Source: Phycisphaerae bacterium (GTDB taxonomy: Bacteria; Planctomycetota; Phycisphaerae; UBA1845; Fen-1342). Taken from it: a stretch of DNA of 64,000 nt. The position numbers and the translations under genes are program-made. How positions within the stretch are numbered: position 1 is the first letter of the stretch; each line of letters starts with the position of its first letter. The stretch is from the NCBI GenBank assembly GCA_022072445.1, contig JAJVHV010000012.1, positions 35,546-99,545 of the forward strand, given 5' to 3'. The notes beneath the pieces are model-generated. The model did not search any database. It was not told the origin of the DNA and saw nothing but the letters and a program-made list of their open reading frames with translations. Positions 17,043 through 26,720 of the stretch are shown here, piece after piece.

Positions 17043-18407
17043 ATGATTGCGATCCTGCATCCCGGCCAATGGGCGGTCGTGCTGGCGGCGCTGGCGGCGT
17101 CGATGCGTCCGATGCTGGCGGAAGACGACGGCTACAAGCCGCTGGCCAAGGACAAGACCATTCTTTACAAGGTGGTGACCAAGTATCAGCCTGAGAAAAG
17201 CACAACCGGCAAGCGGCTGGACGTGATCGCCACGAGCGTCAAGATGAAGAACATGGGCGACAAGGCCCGCACGATCGTCGTCTGCGTGGCGGGCGAGTCC
17301 GAAGCGACCAAGCCCTCCATGGGTCCCAAGAAACTGACGATTGAATTCAAGGACAACAAGCTCGACTGCTCCGAAAGCGAGCGAGAAAAGAAGCTGCTCG
17401 ACCGCCGGCTTGGCAACATGGGCTGCCAGAAGGTCGCGCTGGCGAAAAAGGGCGACGCCGGTGACGAAAAGGAGCTGACGTTCTACTCCGGCGGAACGTC
17501 GAGCGATTCGAACAGCGTCGTGAAAGTGGCGCGCCCGCATAAGCCGCTCAGCGACGGCAAGAACCCGCTCGGCTGGCTCTCCAAGACGATGGTCGGGTTC
17601 ATTCTGCTGGTGGACGACTCGATCGGCCTGGTGCACTGCTCCGAGTGCTACGCCATGGAGCGCATGTTCGTCTTTCCACCCGCCAACGCCGAGAAGTATG
17701 TCGTCGACGAAGAGGTGCTCACGTTTGCGGCGCTTGACGCCAAGCCGCTCGGCCACGTCGCCGCCCGCATGAACCTGCATTCACCGGGAACGCTGACCGC
17801 CGACCAGCCCGTGGTCGCCTATTTCGATATCGAACCGGTCAACGTACCTCTGTCGCCGCCGGAGGAACGCTGGAACTGGTTCGTCGATGCGGCCGGTCCG
17901 CAGGAGTTCGAGCTGTTCACAGTCGAGCCGTGGAAGACGCCGACCGCGACGCTGCACGTCGACTTTCCGAGCGTCATCCGCCGCGATCTGGTGGCCGGCT
18001 TCGTCGTCACAGTGCGCCAGCCGCGGCCCGACGGCGTGCCGCGGCCGGACGATCCGGTGCTTTTCGAGGACTGGATCGCGCTGCGGCCCCCGCCCGATCA
18101 GCTTCACGTGACGGCCTACCCGAGCAACCGTGTCGCGACCGGCGGGCAAATCATGCTGGAAGCATCGGTGCAGTCTGGATTCATCGGCGCGCCCGGCCGC
18201 GCGGTCGAGTTTCGCGTCCTCACTGGCGACGTGTCGCTGCCGGTCGACGACGAGGCCCCTGACGACCGCGTGCTCACGTACTTCACGCACTTCGACGGCC
18301 GCTTGAGCGTCGAAGCGACCGGCGGATCGCCCGGGGTGGCGCTGGTTCAGGCGAAGGAGATCGGCACGGGCATGACGGCCTATGTCGTGCTGGAGGTTGT
18401 GCCCTGA
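17043..18407 (+). CDS. Exported protein of unknown function
   Basis: A 454-residue protein beginning at ATG 17043, with GGAGGG eight bases upstream. A signal peptide ends near MRPMLAEDD. The first half is Lys-rich (YKPLAKDKTILYKVVTKYQ; GPKKLTIEFKDNKLDCSES) and contains three or four cysteines. One hydrophobic stretch lies near residue 190 (KTMVGFILLVDDSIGLVHC). The second half is Pro-rich and beta-like, with an Ig-like or invasin-type ending (SNRVATGGQIMLEASVQSG). It follows the PEP-CTERM gene closely and may be co-transcribed. I do not recognise the family. Confidence 0.7.
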   Translation: MIAILHPGQWAVVLAALAASMRPMLAEDDGYKPLAKDKTILYKVVTKYQPEKSTTGKRLDVIATSVKMKNMGDKARTIVVCVAGESEATKPSMGPKKLTIEFKDNKLDCSESEREKKLLDRRLGNMGCQKVALAKKGDAGDEKELTFYSGGTSSDSNSVVKVARPHKPLSDGKNPLGWLSKTMVGFILLVDDSIGLVHCSECYAMERMFVFPPANAEKYVVDEEVLTFAALDAKPLGHVAARMNLHSPGTLTADQPVVAYFDIEPVNVPLSPPEERWNWFVDAAGPQEFELFTVEPWKTPTATLHVDFPSVIRRDLVAGFVVTVRQPRPDGVPRPDDPVLFEDWIALRPPPDQLHVTAYPSNRVATGGQIMLEASVQSGFIGAPGRAVEFRVLTGDVSLPVDDEAPDDRVLTYFTHFDGRLSVEATGGSPGVALVQAKEIGTGMTAYVVLEVVP

Positions 18408-18467
18408 CGTCCGTCCGCCGGCGCGGGGTCACGCGGCTCCTACCGAGGGCGTCGACGCATCCGAACC

Positions 18468-18483
18468 CCTCACGCGAGTGAGG
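18468..18483. terminator. Hairpin with GCGA tetraloop between convergent genes
   Basis: CCTCAC at 18468-18473 pairs with GTGAGG at 18478-18483 around a GCGA loop of the stable GNRA class. It lies in the 151-base gap between the convergent genes ending at 18407 and 18559 and could terminate both. No T-run is present. Confidence 0.35.
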
Positions 18484-18558
18484 AGCCGGAGGCCCGGCAG
18501 GCGTACCGCGCCGGAAACGTCGCCAGGTCGCGGCGGCATCCCCACGTTGCGGCCCGTG

Positions 18559-21500
18559 CTAAGCGCTCGACTTCAACTCGACGCGAAGCTCCGCGCCGGC
18601 CTCGATCGTGACCCAATCGTCGAACTCGACGATCGCGCGCGGGCCGTCGGCTGCGACGCGAATCTTCTCCTCCCGCCCGTTCAGCGTCGCCGATCCGCCC
18701 GTGGCCCGCGTTCCTTCCGCCAGTTCCAGCGCCAGGCGCCGCAAACGCAGCTTGCCCCACACAATCCGAAGCGACGCCGTCAATCCGCCCGCGGCCCGCG
18801 TCTGCTCAAAGCTGCCCCAGCCCTCGGCGGCGACGAAGGCTGCCTTGAATTTCTCGGGCGAAAGCCGCGGCGTGAAGCCGACGTGTCCGGCGGGGCCGTG
18901 ATATTCGAACCCGCACGCGGACACGTATGTGCCATAGCTGGACATGGCGCGGGCGTAGTGACTCGAGCACTCGACCTCGTTCCACGGGTTGCGTCGCGCC
19001 GCGTCATGCCGGTCGTGCACCAGCCGCTCCACCGCCAGACCCTCCAGCACCAGCCCGTCGGCCAGCATCTGCGCCGCGACGTGATGCTCAAAGCCCGTCC
19101 AACACTCGTTGAAGTAGCCGGCGGCCCAGCCGTCGCTGCCGGCGCCGGTCGCCGACTCGGCGCCGCCTCTCGGCCACGTGCACAGCAGCAGCCCGCCCTC
19201 GCCGGGCATCGCGTACCAGCGGCCGCCTTTGATGAGCGGGTCGAATCGGCGGCGATAGACTCCAATGTCGGGTGCGAGGTTGTAGCGATAGAGCGCCCGC
19301 AAGGCGCTGACCGTCTGCTCGCGCGGGACGATCCGCTCCAACCCGAGCTGCTCGGTCCAGAACTGTCCGAGAAGCTGATCGGCGTGGCAGCCGGTCGCCG
19401 TCCGGTTGGCTTCTGGATGGGCCGCGTCGTGCAGTTGAATGAAATACTCGCCGTCGTAGAGCCGCTCCGTCATCGAGCGAGAACCGCGTTCGGCCCGATC
19501 ACGACACGACGCCGCGAACGCCTCGTCTCCGACCTCGGCGGCCATGGCCGCGGCGGCGCGGACCGCGGCGATGAAGAGCGAGCTGATCCACGCGATCTGA
19601 CCCCACCAGGTTGTGTCGAGCGTGTTGTATTGCGGGCCGTCGAGCAATCCGTCGCCGTCGGTGTCGCGTTCCAGCAGACACTCGGTCGCGCGCCGCACGC
19701 GCGGCCAGATCTTCCGCAACATCGAGTCGTCGGCCGACATCTGATGCTCGCGATAGGCCCGCAGGATCACGCCGGCCTGTCCATCCACGGCCAGCTCGTG
19801 GGCGGCCTCGCCGCGGTAATGCACGATGCCGGTCTTCTCGTCGAATTCGGCGCCGAAATCGACCATTTCGCGCAGCGAGCGTTCGAGCTGCGGGAAGAGC
19901 CGGGCTACGGAGTGCGCGTATTGCCACACGTGCGTGCACGTCCCGGCGCAGCAGTGTGTTCCCTCCCAGGCGTAGAAGCGGCCGCTGTCGAACAGATGGC
20001 ACGTCGCCGTCGCCAGCGTCGAGGTGTTCGCCATCGTGCGGTCGAGGAACCAGAGGGGCAGCGTCGAGTCGTACCACGTGTCGCGCCACAGACGCGTGCG
20101 GCGCGTCATCTCGTCGGCTTCCGCCGCGATGCGCGCCACCACGGCCAGCGCGTCCGCGTAGTCCTTCGCGTAATGCCGTCGCAGCGATTCGATGCCGCTG
20201 AGAAAGCCCAACTCGGTCCGCAGCGGCATCGGGAAGTGCCAGGCGTAGACGAATTTCAGTTCGGCGGCCTCTCCCGCCGCCAGCACTGCCTTTCCGGTAA
20301 CCGTCGCCAGCGGCCGCTCGGGAAACGCGACGCGCGCCTGCTCGGCGTCGCCGGCGTCGGCAGCAGCGGTGGTGGCGTCTCCCGCGCCCAGCACCGCGAC
20401 CGCCATGCTGCCGAAATCGGGCTGCTCGCTGAGCACAACGCGGTCGACGCGCGGTTCGTCGGTCAGAATGATGTCGTCGCAGCCCACGTTCCCCCACCCG
20501 CCGCGGTAGCCGTCGACGATCTGAAACTGCGCTTCGCGCCCGGCGAACTCCCGTACATCCCAGTTCTCCACGCGCATGCGGTTGTTGTTCTGGCCGGTCG
20601 CCGTTCGCACCGGCGCCCCGTCGATCAGCAGGTTGACGCAGGTCTGCCCCGGATGGTTGCCCCCGCCGATGCGAAAGCTCACCCAGTCGCGGCTGAGCAC
20701 GAACGGCCGGCTCAGCAACGTTCCGATGTGCGTGTCGGGTGCCGTTTCACCCGCCTGCCGAGTGTCGTGCGAATTGACCACCCATTCGCCCTGCGCGTTG
20801 AGATGCGCCTGGTACGCGGCGATGTCGCGCAGGTTCCGCGGGCGGTCGCCAAACGCAGTTCCCGTAACAGTCCACCCCTCGTACGTACCCTTCTCGAAAT
20901 CTTCCAACGGCTCGTCCGGCCGCTGTGGGTGCCGCTCCTTGAGCGGCGCCGGTTCGGCGCTGCACGCGACCGCGGTGAATCCCGGCCGGCGCACGACCTG
21001 GTTGACGCGCCTGCCGCGCCCCATTTCCCCGCTGCTGATACACACCGCGTTGGCCAGCCGCGCCGCAACCTCGACCTCGACGCGCTCCTTCGACGCGTTC
21101 CGCACCGTGACGCGCATCAGCGTCGCCGGCAGGGATGAGAACGCCACGTCGAGCGGCGACAGCGGCGAGAACGCTTCGAGATCGACCTCCACCGGGCAGC
21201 GCGCGTCGCGATACCGCACCAGCCCGATCGGCCACTCCCCACGGAACTCGACCTCGGCAAAACCGCGCGCGTCGAGCGATCGCTCGTCCGTGCTCTCGCC
21301 GGACTTCAGCCGCAACGTCAGCCCCTGCTCCACGGGCGAGGCCACCGCCGCCGGCGAGGCATAGAGCGGTCCGGCGGTCGAATTCCACTCGTTACTCTGC
21401 CGCGTGTTGAACACGTCCCAGTGCCACAGCCGGCCGTCGCCCGACAAATAGAGCTGTCCGCAGCAAATTCCGCCGACCGGAAAACCGATCCACGAAAGCT

Positions 21501-21783
21501 CGTGCCGCGACGCGCGGTAGACGCGCGGCTCGCCCCGTTCGAACAACGAGCGCACCCACGCCGCGTCCCACTTCTTGTCGGCGGGAATCGGAAATCCATC
21601 TCCCGAAGCGACGAAGGGGCCGGCAATCGCGCCGGCGGGGCGCAATCCGCCGGCGGAGGCGAGCAACAGTCCGGTTGACGCGATGAAGTCGCGCCGCGAA
21701 GTTCCAACGCCGGTAGACGCGGGGCCGCAGCCGCAGCCCGGACTGTCACACGATCCGATGGGGCGAGTCGGGGTCGGGTCCAT
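18559..21783 (-). CDS. Tat-exported GH116-like glycosidase (GBA2 family) with inserted lectin-like domain
   Basis: A 1074-residue protein from ATG 21783. The N-terminus carries a Tat motif, SRRDFIASTGLLLASAG. Residues about 60-280 match the N-terminal beta-sandwich of bacterial GH116/GBA2-type beta-glucosidases (HELSWIGFPVGGICCGQLYL). The alpha/alpha barrel follows; AWEGTHCCAGTCTHVWQYA near residue 608 probably holds the nucleophile Glu, and YNTLDTTWWGQIAW near 723 the acid/base Asp. Between them and the N-terminal domain lies an inserted segment, about residues 330-460, with EKGTYEGWTVTGTAFGDRP and SFRIGGGNHPGQTCVNLL; this pattern occurs in lectin-like domains appended to GH32-type enzymes. 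It is divergent from an alpha/beta-hydrolase gene 69 bases away. Expected role: hydrolysis of beta-glycosides in the periplasm. Substrate unknown. Confidence 0.85.
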   Translation of the reverse strand: MDPTPTRPIGSCDSPGCGCGPASTGVGTSRRDFIASTGLLLASAGGLRPAGAIAGPFVASGDGFPIPADKKWDAAWVRSLFERGEPRVYRASRHELSWIGFPVGGICCGQLYLSGDGRLWHWDVFNTRQSNEWNSTAGPLYASPAAVASPVEQGLTLRLKSGESTDERSLDARGFAEVEFRGEWPIGLVRYRDARCPVEVDLEAFSPLSPLDVAFSSLPATLMRVTVRNASKERVEVEVAARLANAVCISSGEMGRGRRVNQVVRRPGFTAVACSAEPAPLKERHPQRPDEPLEDFEKGTYEGWTVTGTAFGDRPRNLRDIAAYQAHLNAQGEWVVNSHDTRQAGETAPDTHIGTLLSRPFVLSRDWVSFRIGGGNHPGQTCVNLLIDGAPVRTATGQNNNRMRVENWDVREFAGREAQFQIVDGYRGGWGNVGCDDIILTDEPRVDRVVLSEQPDFGSMAVAVLGAGDATTAAADAGDAEQARVAFPERPLATVTGKAVLAAGEAAELKFVYAWHFPMPLRTELGFLSGIESLRRHYAKDYADALAVVARIAAEADEMTRRTRLWRDTWYDSTLPLWFLDRTMANTSTLATATCHLFDSGRFYAWEGTHCCAGTCTHVWQYAHSVARLFPQLERSLREMVDFGAEFDEKTGIVHYRGEAAHELAVDGQAGVILRAYREHQMSADDSMLRKIWPRVRRATECLLERDTDGDGLLDGPQYNTLDTTWWGQIAWISSLFIAAVRAAAAMAAEVGDEAFAASCRDRAERGSRSMTERLYDGEYFIQLHDAAHPEANRTATGCHADQLLGQFWTEQLGLERIVPREQTVSALRALYRYNLAPDIGVYRRRFDPLIKGGRWYAMPGEGGLLLCTWPRGGAESATGAGSDGWAAGYFNECWTGFEHHVAAQMLADGLVLEGLAVERLVHDRHDAARRNPWNEVECSSHYARAMSSYGTYVSACGFEYHGPAGHVGFTPRLSPEKFKAAFVAAEGWGSFEQTRAAGGLTASLRIVWGKLRLRRLALELAEGTRATGGSATLNGREEKIRVAADGPRAIVEFDDWVTIEAGAELRVELKSSA

Positions 21784-21852
21784 GCCGGGAGTGTACCATG
21801 TGAGTCGCCGGCGCACCCGGCCACGATGGGCGCCGCGCACGAGGATTCCGCG

Positions 21853-22905
21853 ATGACGCGCACCAACCGTGCGGTGAGAACCGCATCCACAAGCCGGCAC
21901 TCGTCTTTCGCACGCCTCCGAGGGTGCTGGCTGCTCATCGCCGCAACGCTCGCTCTGTGCGCCGGCAGCGCCGACGACCGCCGCGAATGCCGCTTCGCCG
22001 CGACCGAGCCGGCCGCCGCTGAAGCATGGCAGCGCACTACCCGCCAAACGCTCTTCGATCTGCTCAAGCTGGCGGACCTGCACAAGTCCAACGCCCCGCG
22101 CGACCGCCGCACTCCCGGCCTGCCGCTGAACGCCAAGACGCTCGACGCACGGCGTGAGGAAAACCACACGCGGTTCGAGATCGAGTTCGACTCGACGCCG
22201 ACGCGCCGCATCCGCGCTGTCGTGACAATCCCGGCCGCCACGGCGACACGTCCAGCGGTCGGCTTTCCCGCGGTCGTCTGCATCCACGGCCACGGCGGGA
22301 ACGCCGACGTCGTTTACGACACGGGCAGCATCTACCACGGATTCGCCCGCGCGTTGGCCGACTCGGGCTATGTGACGATTTCGGCCGCCGTGGGGCAGCA
22401 CCAGGTGTACGAGCCGGGACGGACGCTGATGGGAGAGCGGCTCTGGGACGTGATGCGCTGCGTTGACTACCTGACCACGCGCGACGACGTGGATGCCGCG
22501 CGCCTGGGCTGTGCCGGGCTCTCGCTGGGCGGAGAAATGGCCATGTGGCTCGGGGCCATGGACCCGCGCATGCGCGTGACTGTCAGCTCCGGCTTTCTGA
22601 CGACCGTGGCCAACATGCGCCGCGGGCATTGCCCGTGCTGGGAGTTCGACGGCCTGACGGCGCGCTTCGACTTCGCCGATATCTACAGCCTGACCGCGCC
22701 GCGCGCCCTGCTGTGCCAGATCGGCGAGTTGGAGCGCGCCCCGGGCGGCTTCCCCGTCGACCTGGCCCGCCCGGCGATGGAGGAGATTCGCGCCTGCTAC
22801 CGCGTCTTCGGTTCCGCCGACCGCGCCGTGCTGCGCATCCACCCGCGCGGCCACGAGTTTGAAAACGACTCGGCGCTCGAATTCATCGCCGGCGCGCTGC
22901 GCTGA
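21853..22905 (+). CDS. Exported alpha/beta-hydrolase (acetyl-xylan-esterase or dienelactone-hydrolase-like)
   Basis: A 350-residue protein. ATG 21853 has GAGG upstream; a longer start at 21826 is possible. A hydrophobic signal (RGCWLLIAATLALCAGS) precedes the catalytic domain. The oxyanion-hole region reads FPAVVCIHGHGGNADVVYD, the nucleophile elbow is GCAGLSLGGEMAMW with Ser near residue 222, and the catalytic His is likely in IHPRGHEFEND near the C-terminus. A TTTVANMRRGHCPCWEF-type loop (LTTVANMRRGHCP) follows the elbow. The divergent GH116-like gene suggests a joint role in polysaccharide or glycoside breakdown, such as ester removal. That pairing is inference. Confidence 0.8.
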   Translation: MTRTNRAVRTASTSRHSSFARLRGCWLLIAATLALCAGSADDRRECRFAATEPAAAEAWQRTTRQTLFDLLKLADLHKSNAPRDRRTPGLPLNAKTLDARREENHTRFEIEFDSTPTRRIRAVVTIPAATATRPAVGFPAVVCIHGHGGNADVVYDTGSIYHGFARALADSGYVTISAAVGQHQVYEPGRTLMGERLWDVMRCVDYLTTRDDVDAARLGCAGLSLGGEMAMWLGAMDPRMRVTVSSGFLTTVANMRRGHCPCWEFDGLTARFDFADIYSLTAPRALLCQIGELERAPGGFPVDLARPAMEEIRACYRVFGSADRAVLRIHPRGHEFENDSALEFIAGALR

Positions 22906-22968
22906 TTCTCAATCCGCTGCGTGTTCTCTTGCGACCGCGCACGAGTTTCCAGAAATCAAACGCGCGTA

Positions 22969-22996
22969 TTGACGCGTTCACACGAAGCTGTAATCT
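22969..22996 (+). promoter_or_regulatory. Sigma70-like promoter candidate before the beta-helix gene
   Basis: TTGACG at 22969-22974 (5 of 6 consensus bases) is followed by an AT-richer stretch with TGTAAT at 22989-22994 or TAATCT at 22991-22996. The spacer is 14-16 bases, shorter than ideal. It is about 70 bases upstream of the ATG at 23064. Confidence 0.35.
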
Positions 22997-23063
22997 ATTC
23001 GCATCGGGTCGAATTTCATTTCACCGGCGCTAGCCTAGCGCATTGCCCGAAAGCGAGGAATCG

Positions 23064-26000
23064 ATGGTCACGGGACACGACGGCGGGTCGGGGGAATGTC
23101 GTTCAATTGATGACAGAAGTGCACGAAGGGGCAGACCGCCCCACCCGGGCAGCAACAACCGGCGGCGGTCGCTCACGTGTCTTACACTGATCGTCGCGGC
23201 GGCGACCTCACCGGCCGCGGCCGATGAGTGGTACGGAACCCTGCAAACGGCCGATTGGTACGACTTCTACTTGATCCCCTGCGAACCGGCGTGCGGATGG
23301 CTGTGCATCACCAATTGGAGTGTGCTTCCCACGGTTGACTGCGACTTCCCGCTCCCGGTCGATAGTGCAGTCATCCCATCCGGATACTCCGTTGATCTCT
23401 CCGAGCCCGCGATCGTGCTCTACCTCGATTGCGCGGGCGACCTGACGCTTCGTGGCGACCTGACGGTCCTACTGGATTCGCAGTTCAGCGGCGATCTCAC
23501 CTGGCGGAACGGACATATCGATGCGAGCGACGCAACGGTTTCAAGCAGCGATCTTGTCGAGCTGATATCCGACGAGACCAAGTGGCTCGACAACGCGGTG
23601 TTTCAGAATGACGGCTTCGTCTTGTGGTTGGACGGCGGTAATCTCGAATTCCACGACTCGACGTTCGAAAACAACGGAACGTTTGACATTCACAACGACC
23701 AATCACTCTTCGGAACGAATGCAATCTTTGACAATAACGGAGTGCTCCAAAAGGTCGGTGGCGGTGGCACCACGTACTTAGCCAACGATCTTGAGTTCAA
23801 TAACCTCGGAGTGGTGAATGTCGCTGCCGGCCGGCTTGAGGTTCAGGGTGGTGGATCGGCTGGCGGGTCCTTTCAAGTCGGACAGGCGAGTTCCGTCGAT
23901 ATCGTCACTTCGCCATATACATTCGCCGACGGCGCCTCGCAAACTGGGGCGGGCGTTCTCAGGATCGCGGGTACGACCGCGACGTGCCAGGGTGCGATGT
24001 CGGCCGCGAACATGCAGCTCGACGGATGCACGTTTCGGCTCGGCGCGCTCACCGTTTCGAATGCGCTGCGCCTCACTGGTGACACGGGAAACACGCTCGA
24101 CGCCTCGCAGATCGTCAGTCTGGGCGGCGGCGAATGGTCGGGGCTGGGCGACGTTACGATGCAGTCCTCCGCGGTCCTGGAAAACCGCGGGACCTTCGAC
24201 ATCATGAATGATCAGACGGTGCTGAATGGTCCGCTCGGTTCAGTCATTCGAAATCTCGGCCTTTTGCGCAAGTCTGGCGGGCCCGGCGTGACTACCATAT
24301 CCATCCGTACCGGCTTGGAAAACTCCGGCGATATCGCGGTGAATCAGGGCTCGATTCTCACGCTGGGCGGCGGGTGGAGCAGCGGCCCATTTTCACTCTC
24401 GGATGGCGCCGCCTTCGAGATCAACGCGACGACCTTCACGCTTTTGCCGGGGGCAGGCGTGACAGGCGGCGGGTACTTTCGTCTCCGGGATGGCGTCACG
24501 CTTTCGGTGGACGCCGACGTGATAGCCGAGAATGTCGAGGTGGCGTCACAGATCGCTGGTGGCACAATCGGAGGTACGGGCAAGCTCACCGTTACAAGTC
24601 ATTGGAATCTGCTCGGGGACGCAACCAAAGCGCTGCGAACGCCCGTCCTGGTGAACCAGGGCCGCGCAGTGTGGAGCGGTGGCGGCGACATCTCATTTTT
24701 CTCAACGTCGCCGTTCGCCAATGAGGGCATATTCGAAGTTCAGAACGATCGCACCTTCCAAGGGACCGCCGGAGTTGCCTTCGAGAACATCGGCACGTTT
24801 CGCAAGTCGGCGGGGGACGGTGAGACGACGATTCTCGGCGCACCATTCAACAACTCCGGGCTTGTCGAGCTCCAGCGCGGGACGCTGAAGCTACGCGGAG
24901 GCGGCTCCGCCATCGGACGCTTTGAACTCGCTGCGGGAACGACCTTGCACATTGCCCAGGGTGACTACACGCTAAACATCGGGAGCGCAGCTATCGGCGA
25001 CGGCTACGTCCGTGTGCAGGGCGCAACCCTCAACGTCCCCGGGGCGGCTCGGGCCGACAACGTCGACATGTTCAGTCAGCTCATCGTCGATGGTACACTG
25101 ACGAGCGCTGATCACTTCATCTGGAACGGTTCACCGCTCAACGGCGATGGAATGCTCCTGCTCGAGCCGCAGAGCATGATGGACATTACCGGGTCGGCCA
25201 ATCGAAACCTCAATATCGCATTGCTGCGCACCGAAGGACAGACGAATTGGACCGCGACTGGGACCGTGTCAATGGCACAGGACGCCGTCTGGGAAAACTC
25301 CGGTACGCTCGACGTTTACTCGGACGCCGCAGTCCCATGGGGTGGGGGATCGCCGCGCATCGACAACTCAGGGACGTTTCGGAAACTCGGCGGTTCGGGC
25401 ATCAAGTCGATCCACGTCGCGTTCAACAACAGTGGGATCGTCGAGATGTCGTCGGGAACGCTTGACCTTCATGGTGGCACGAGCAGCGGATTGTTCACGC
25501 TTGGCGACGGTACACTCCTTCAATGGGGCGCGAACTCGTCTCTTGAGGACGGAGCATTGATTCAGGGTGTTGGCTACGCAAAGACCGCGGGAAATAGACC
25601 AACCATCAATGGCGCTGTTTCGATCGAACACGCGGACATCAACGGGTTGTCCGTAAATGGCACACTGACAGTCGACGCGCATGCGATCGGTGGGATTGGA
25701 ACGCTCACGGGACCCGGCACGTTGCGGATCGCCCCGGCCGCATCGATGGAGATTGTCGGCAGCGGATCACTTAATCTCCCTCTGTTCGACAACGCGGGAA
25801 TGATCACTTGGACCGGAACAGGCTCGCTCACCATGAACTCGACTGCGGTGTGGCGTAATCGCGGAACCATCGAAGCGTATACGGACGCCGCTGTGCCGCG
25901 CGGCAGCGGCACGCCGCGCATTGAGAATGAGGGCGCATTCCGCAAGCTCGGCGGCTCCGGCACCAAGACAATTTACGTGGCCTTCAGCAACACCGGAGAG

Positions 26001-26666
26001 ATCGAGGTGGCGGCCGGAACGCTGCGCGTCGGCGTCGACCAATTGGTGAGCGGCGTCCTGACCGCCGGAACATGGCTGGTACGCGATAACGCCACACTTG
26101 ACCTCAGCAATTCGCAGAACATCACGACGAATCGCGGCGTTGTCGTGCTTGATGGTCCGACCTCGAGCTTTCCGCGCTGTGACTCGCTTCGCACCAACGA
26201 AGGAACCTTCGTACTCGATCATGGGCGCACGTTCGCCAGCGCGACTGCGTGGACGAACAGCGGCGTATTGACAGTGGGTGCCGGAGGTTCTCGCCTGGAC
26301 ATCGGCTCAAACCAGTCATTCGATCAGATGACCAACGGCAGGCTGGATGTACACGTAGCCGGAGCCGGCGCGGGCGAAAACGGCGTTGTCCAGGTGTCCG
26401 GAACGGCGACCCTCGCTGGTCGGCTCACTGTGACCATGGTCGACGGCTTTGTCGCGACGGCAGGCGATCAATTCACAATCCTCACCGCTGCTGCGATCAG
26501 TGGCGTGTTCAGCGAGATTGATGCCGTCGGACTGCCGGCGAAGCTCCAACTTGCGGTGAGCTACTCGAACACCGCGGTTGTGGTCAGCGTCGAGTCGCGG
26601 TCCGACGGCGGGCCAACGGGCGACGAGCAGAACAATGGCAGCATGCGCCGACTATCGCCGCCGTAA
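23064..26666 (+). CDS. Large exported beta-helix / autotransporter-passenger-like repeat protein
   Basis: A 1200-residue protein from ATG 23064, with GAGG five bases upstream. A basic leader precedes a hydrophobic signal (TLIVAAATSPAAADEW). The rest is a long series of degenerate beta-strand repeats in which the phrases ENSGTLDV / ENRGTFDI / NNSGLVEL, RKLGGSGIKSIHVAFNN and GTLDLHGGTSSG recur at intervals of roughly 130-190 residues, a pattern of parallel beta-helix proteins. No beta-barrel translocator, dockerin or PEP-CTERM end is seen; the C-terminus is Gly/Asn-rich. The last ordered segment (GTATLAGRLTVTMVDGFVA; FTILTAAAISGVFSEI) matches the capping region of passenger-type repeats. Likely cell-surface or secreted. 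Binding target unknown. Confidence 0.8.
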   Translation: MVTGHDGGSGECRSIDDRSARRGRPPHPGSNNRRRSLTCLTLIVAAATSPAAADEWYGTLQTADWYDFYLIPCEPACGWLCITNWSVLPTVDCDFPLPVDSAVIPSGYSVDLSEPAIVLYLDCAGDLTLRGDLTVLLDSQFSGDLTWRNGHIDASDATVSSSDLVELISDETKWLDNAVFQNDGFVLWLDGGNLEFHDSTFENNGTFDIHNDQSLFGTNAIFDNNGVLQKVGGGGTTYLANDLEFNNLGVVNVAAGRLEVQGGGSAGGSFQVGQASSVDIVTSPYTFADGASQTGAGVLRIAGTTATCQGAMSAANMQLDGCTFRLGALTVSNALRLTGDTGNTLDASQIVSLGGGEWSGLGDVTMQSSAVLENRGTFDIMNDQTVLNGPLGSVIRNLGLLRKSGGPGVTTISIRTGLENSGDIAVNQGSILTLGGGWSSGPFSLSDGAAFEINATTFTLLPGAGVTGGGYFRLRDGVTLSVDADVIAENVEVASQIAGGTIGGTGKLTVTSHWNLLGDATKALRTPVLVNQGRAVWSGGGDISFFSTSPFANEGIFEVQNDRTFQGTAGVAFENIGTFRKSAGDGETTILGAPFNNSGLVELQRGTLKLRGGGSAIGRFELAAGTTLHIAQGDYTLNIGSAAIGDGYVRVQGATLNVPGAARADNVDMFSQLIVDGTLTSADHFIWNGSPLNGDGMLLLEPQSMMDITGSANRNLNIALLRTEGQTNWTATGTVSMAQDAVWENSGTLDVYSDAAVPWGGGSPRIDNSGTFRKLGGSGIKSIHVAFNNSGIVEMSSGTLDLHGGTSSGLFTLGDGTLLQWGANSSLEDGALIQGVGYAKTAGNRPTINGAVSIEHADINGLSVNGTLTVDAHAIGGIGTLTGPGTLRIAPAASMEIVGSGSLNLPLFDNAGMITWTGTGSLTMNSTAVWRNRGTIEAYTDAAVPRGSGTPRIENEGAFRKLGGSGTKTIYVAFSNTGEIEVAAGTLRVGVDQLVSGVLTAGTWLVRDNATLDLSNSQNITTNRGVVVLDGPTSSFPRCDSLRTNEGTFVLDHGRTFASATAWTNSGVLTVGAGGSRLDIGSNQSFDQMTNGRLDVHVAGAGAGENGVVQVSGTATLAGRLTVTMVDGFVATAGDQFTILTAAAISGVFSEIDAVGLPAKLQLAVSYSNTAVVVSVESRSDGGPTGDEQNNGSMRRLSPP

Positions 26667-26720
26667 GTGCCGTTGCCCCTTGCGAGAATCGGCTGCCTCG
26701 TTGAGGCCTCGCCGGCACGC

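Noticed and set aside
21784..22854. Extension of the GH116-like frame by 357 residues toward 22854
   Set aside because: The extra sequence is antisense to the alpha/beta-hydrolase gene; the Tat signal peptide begins at 21783.
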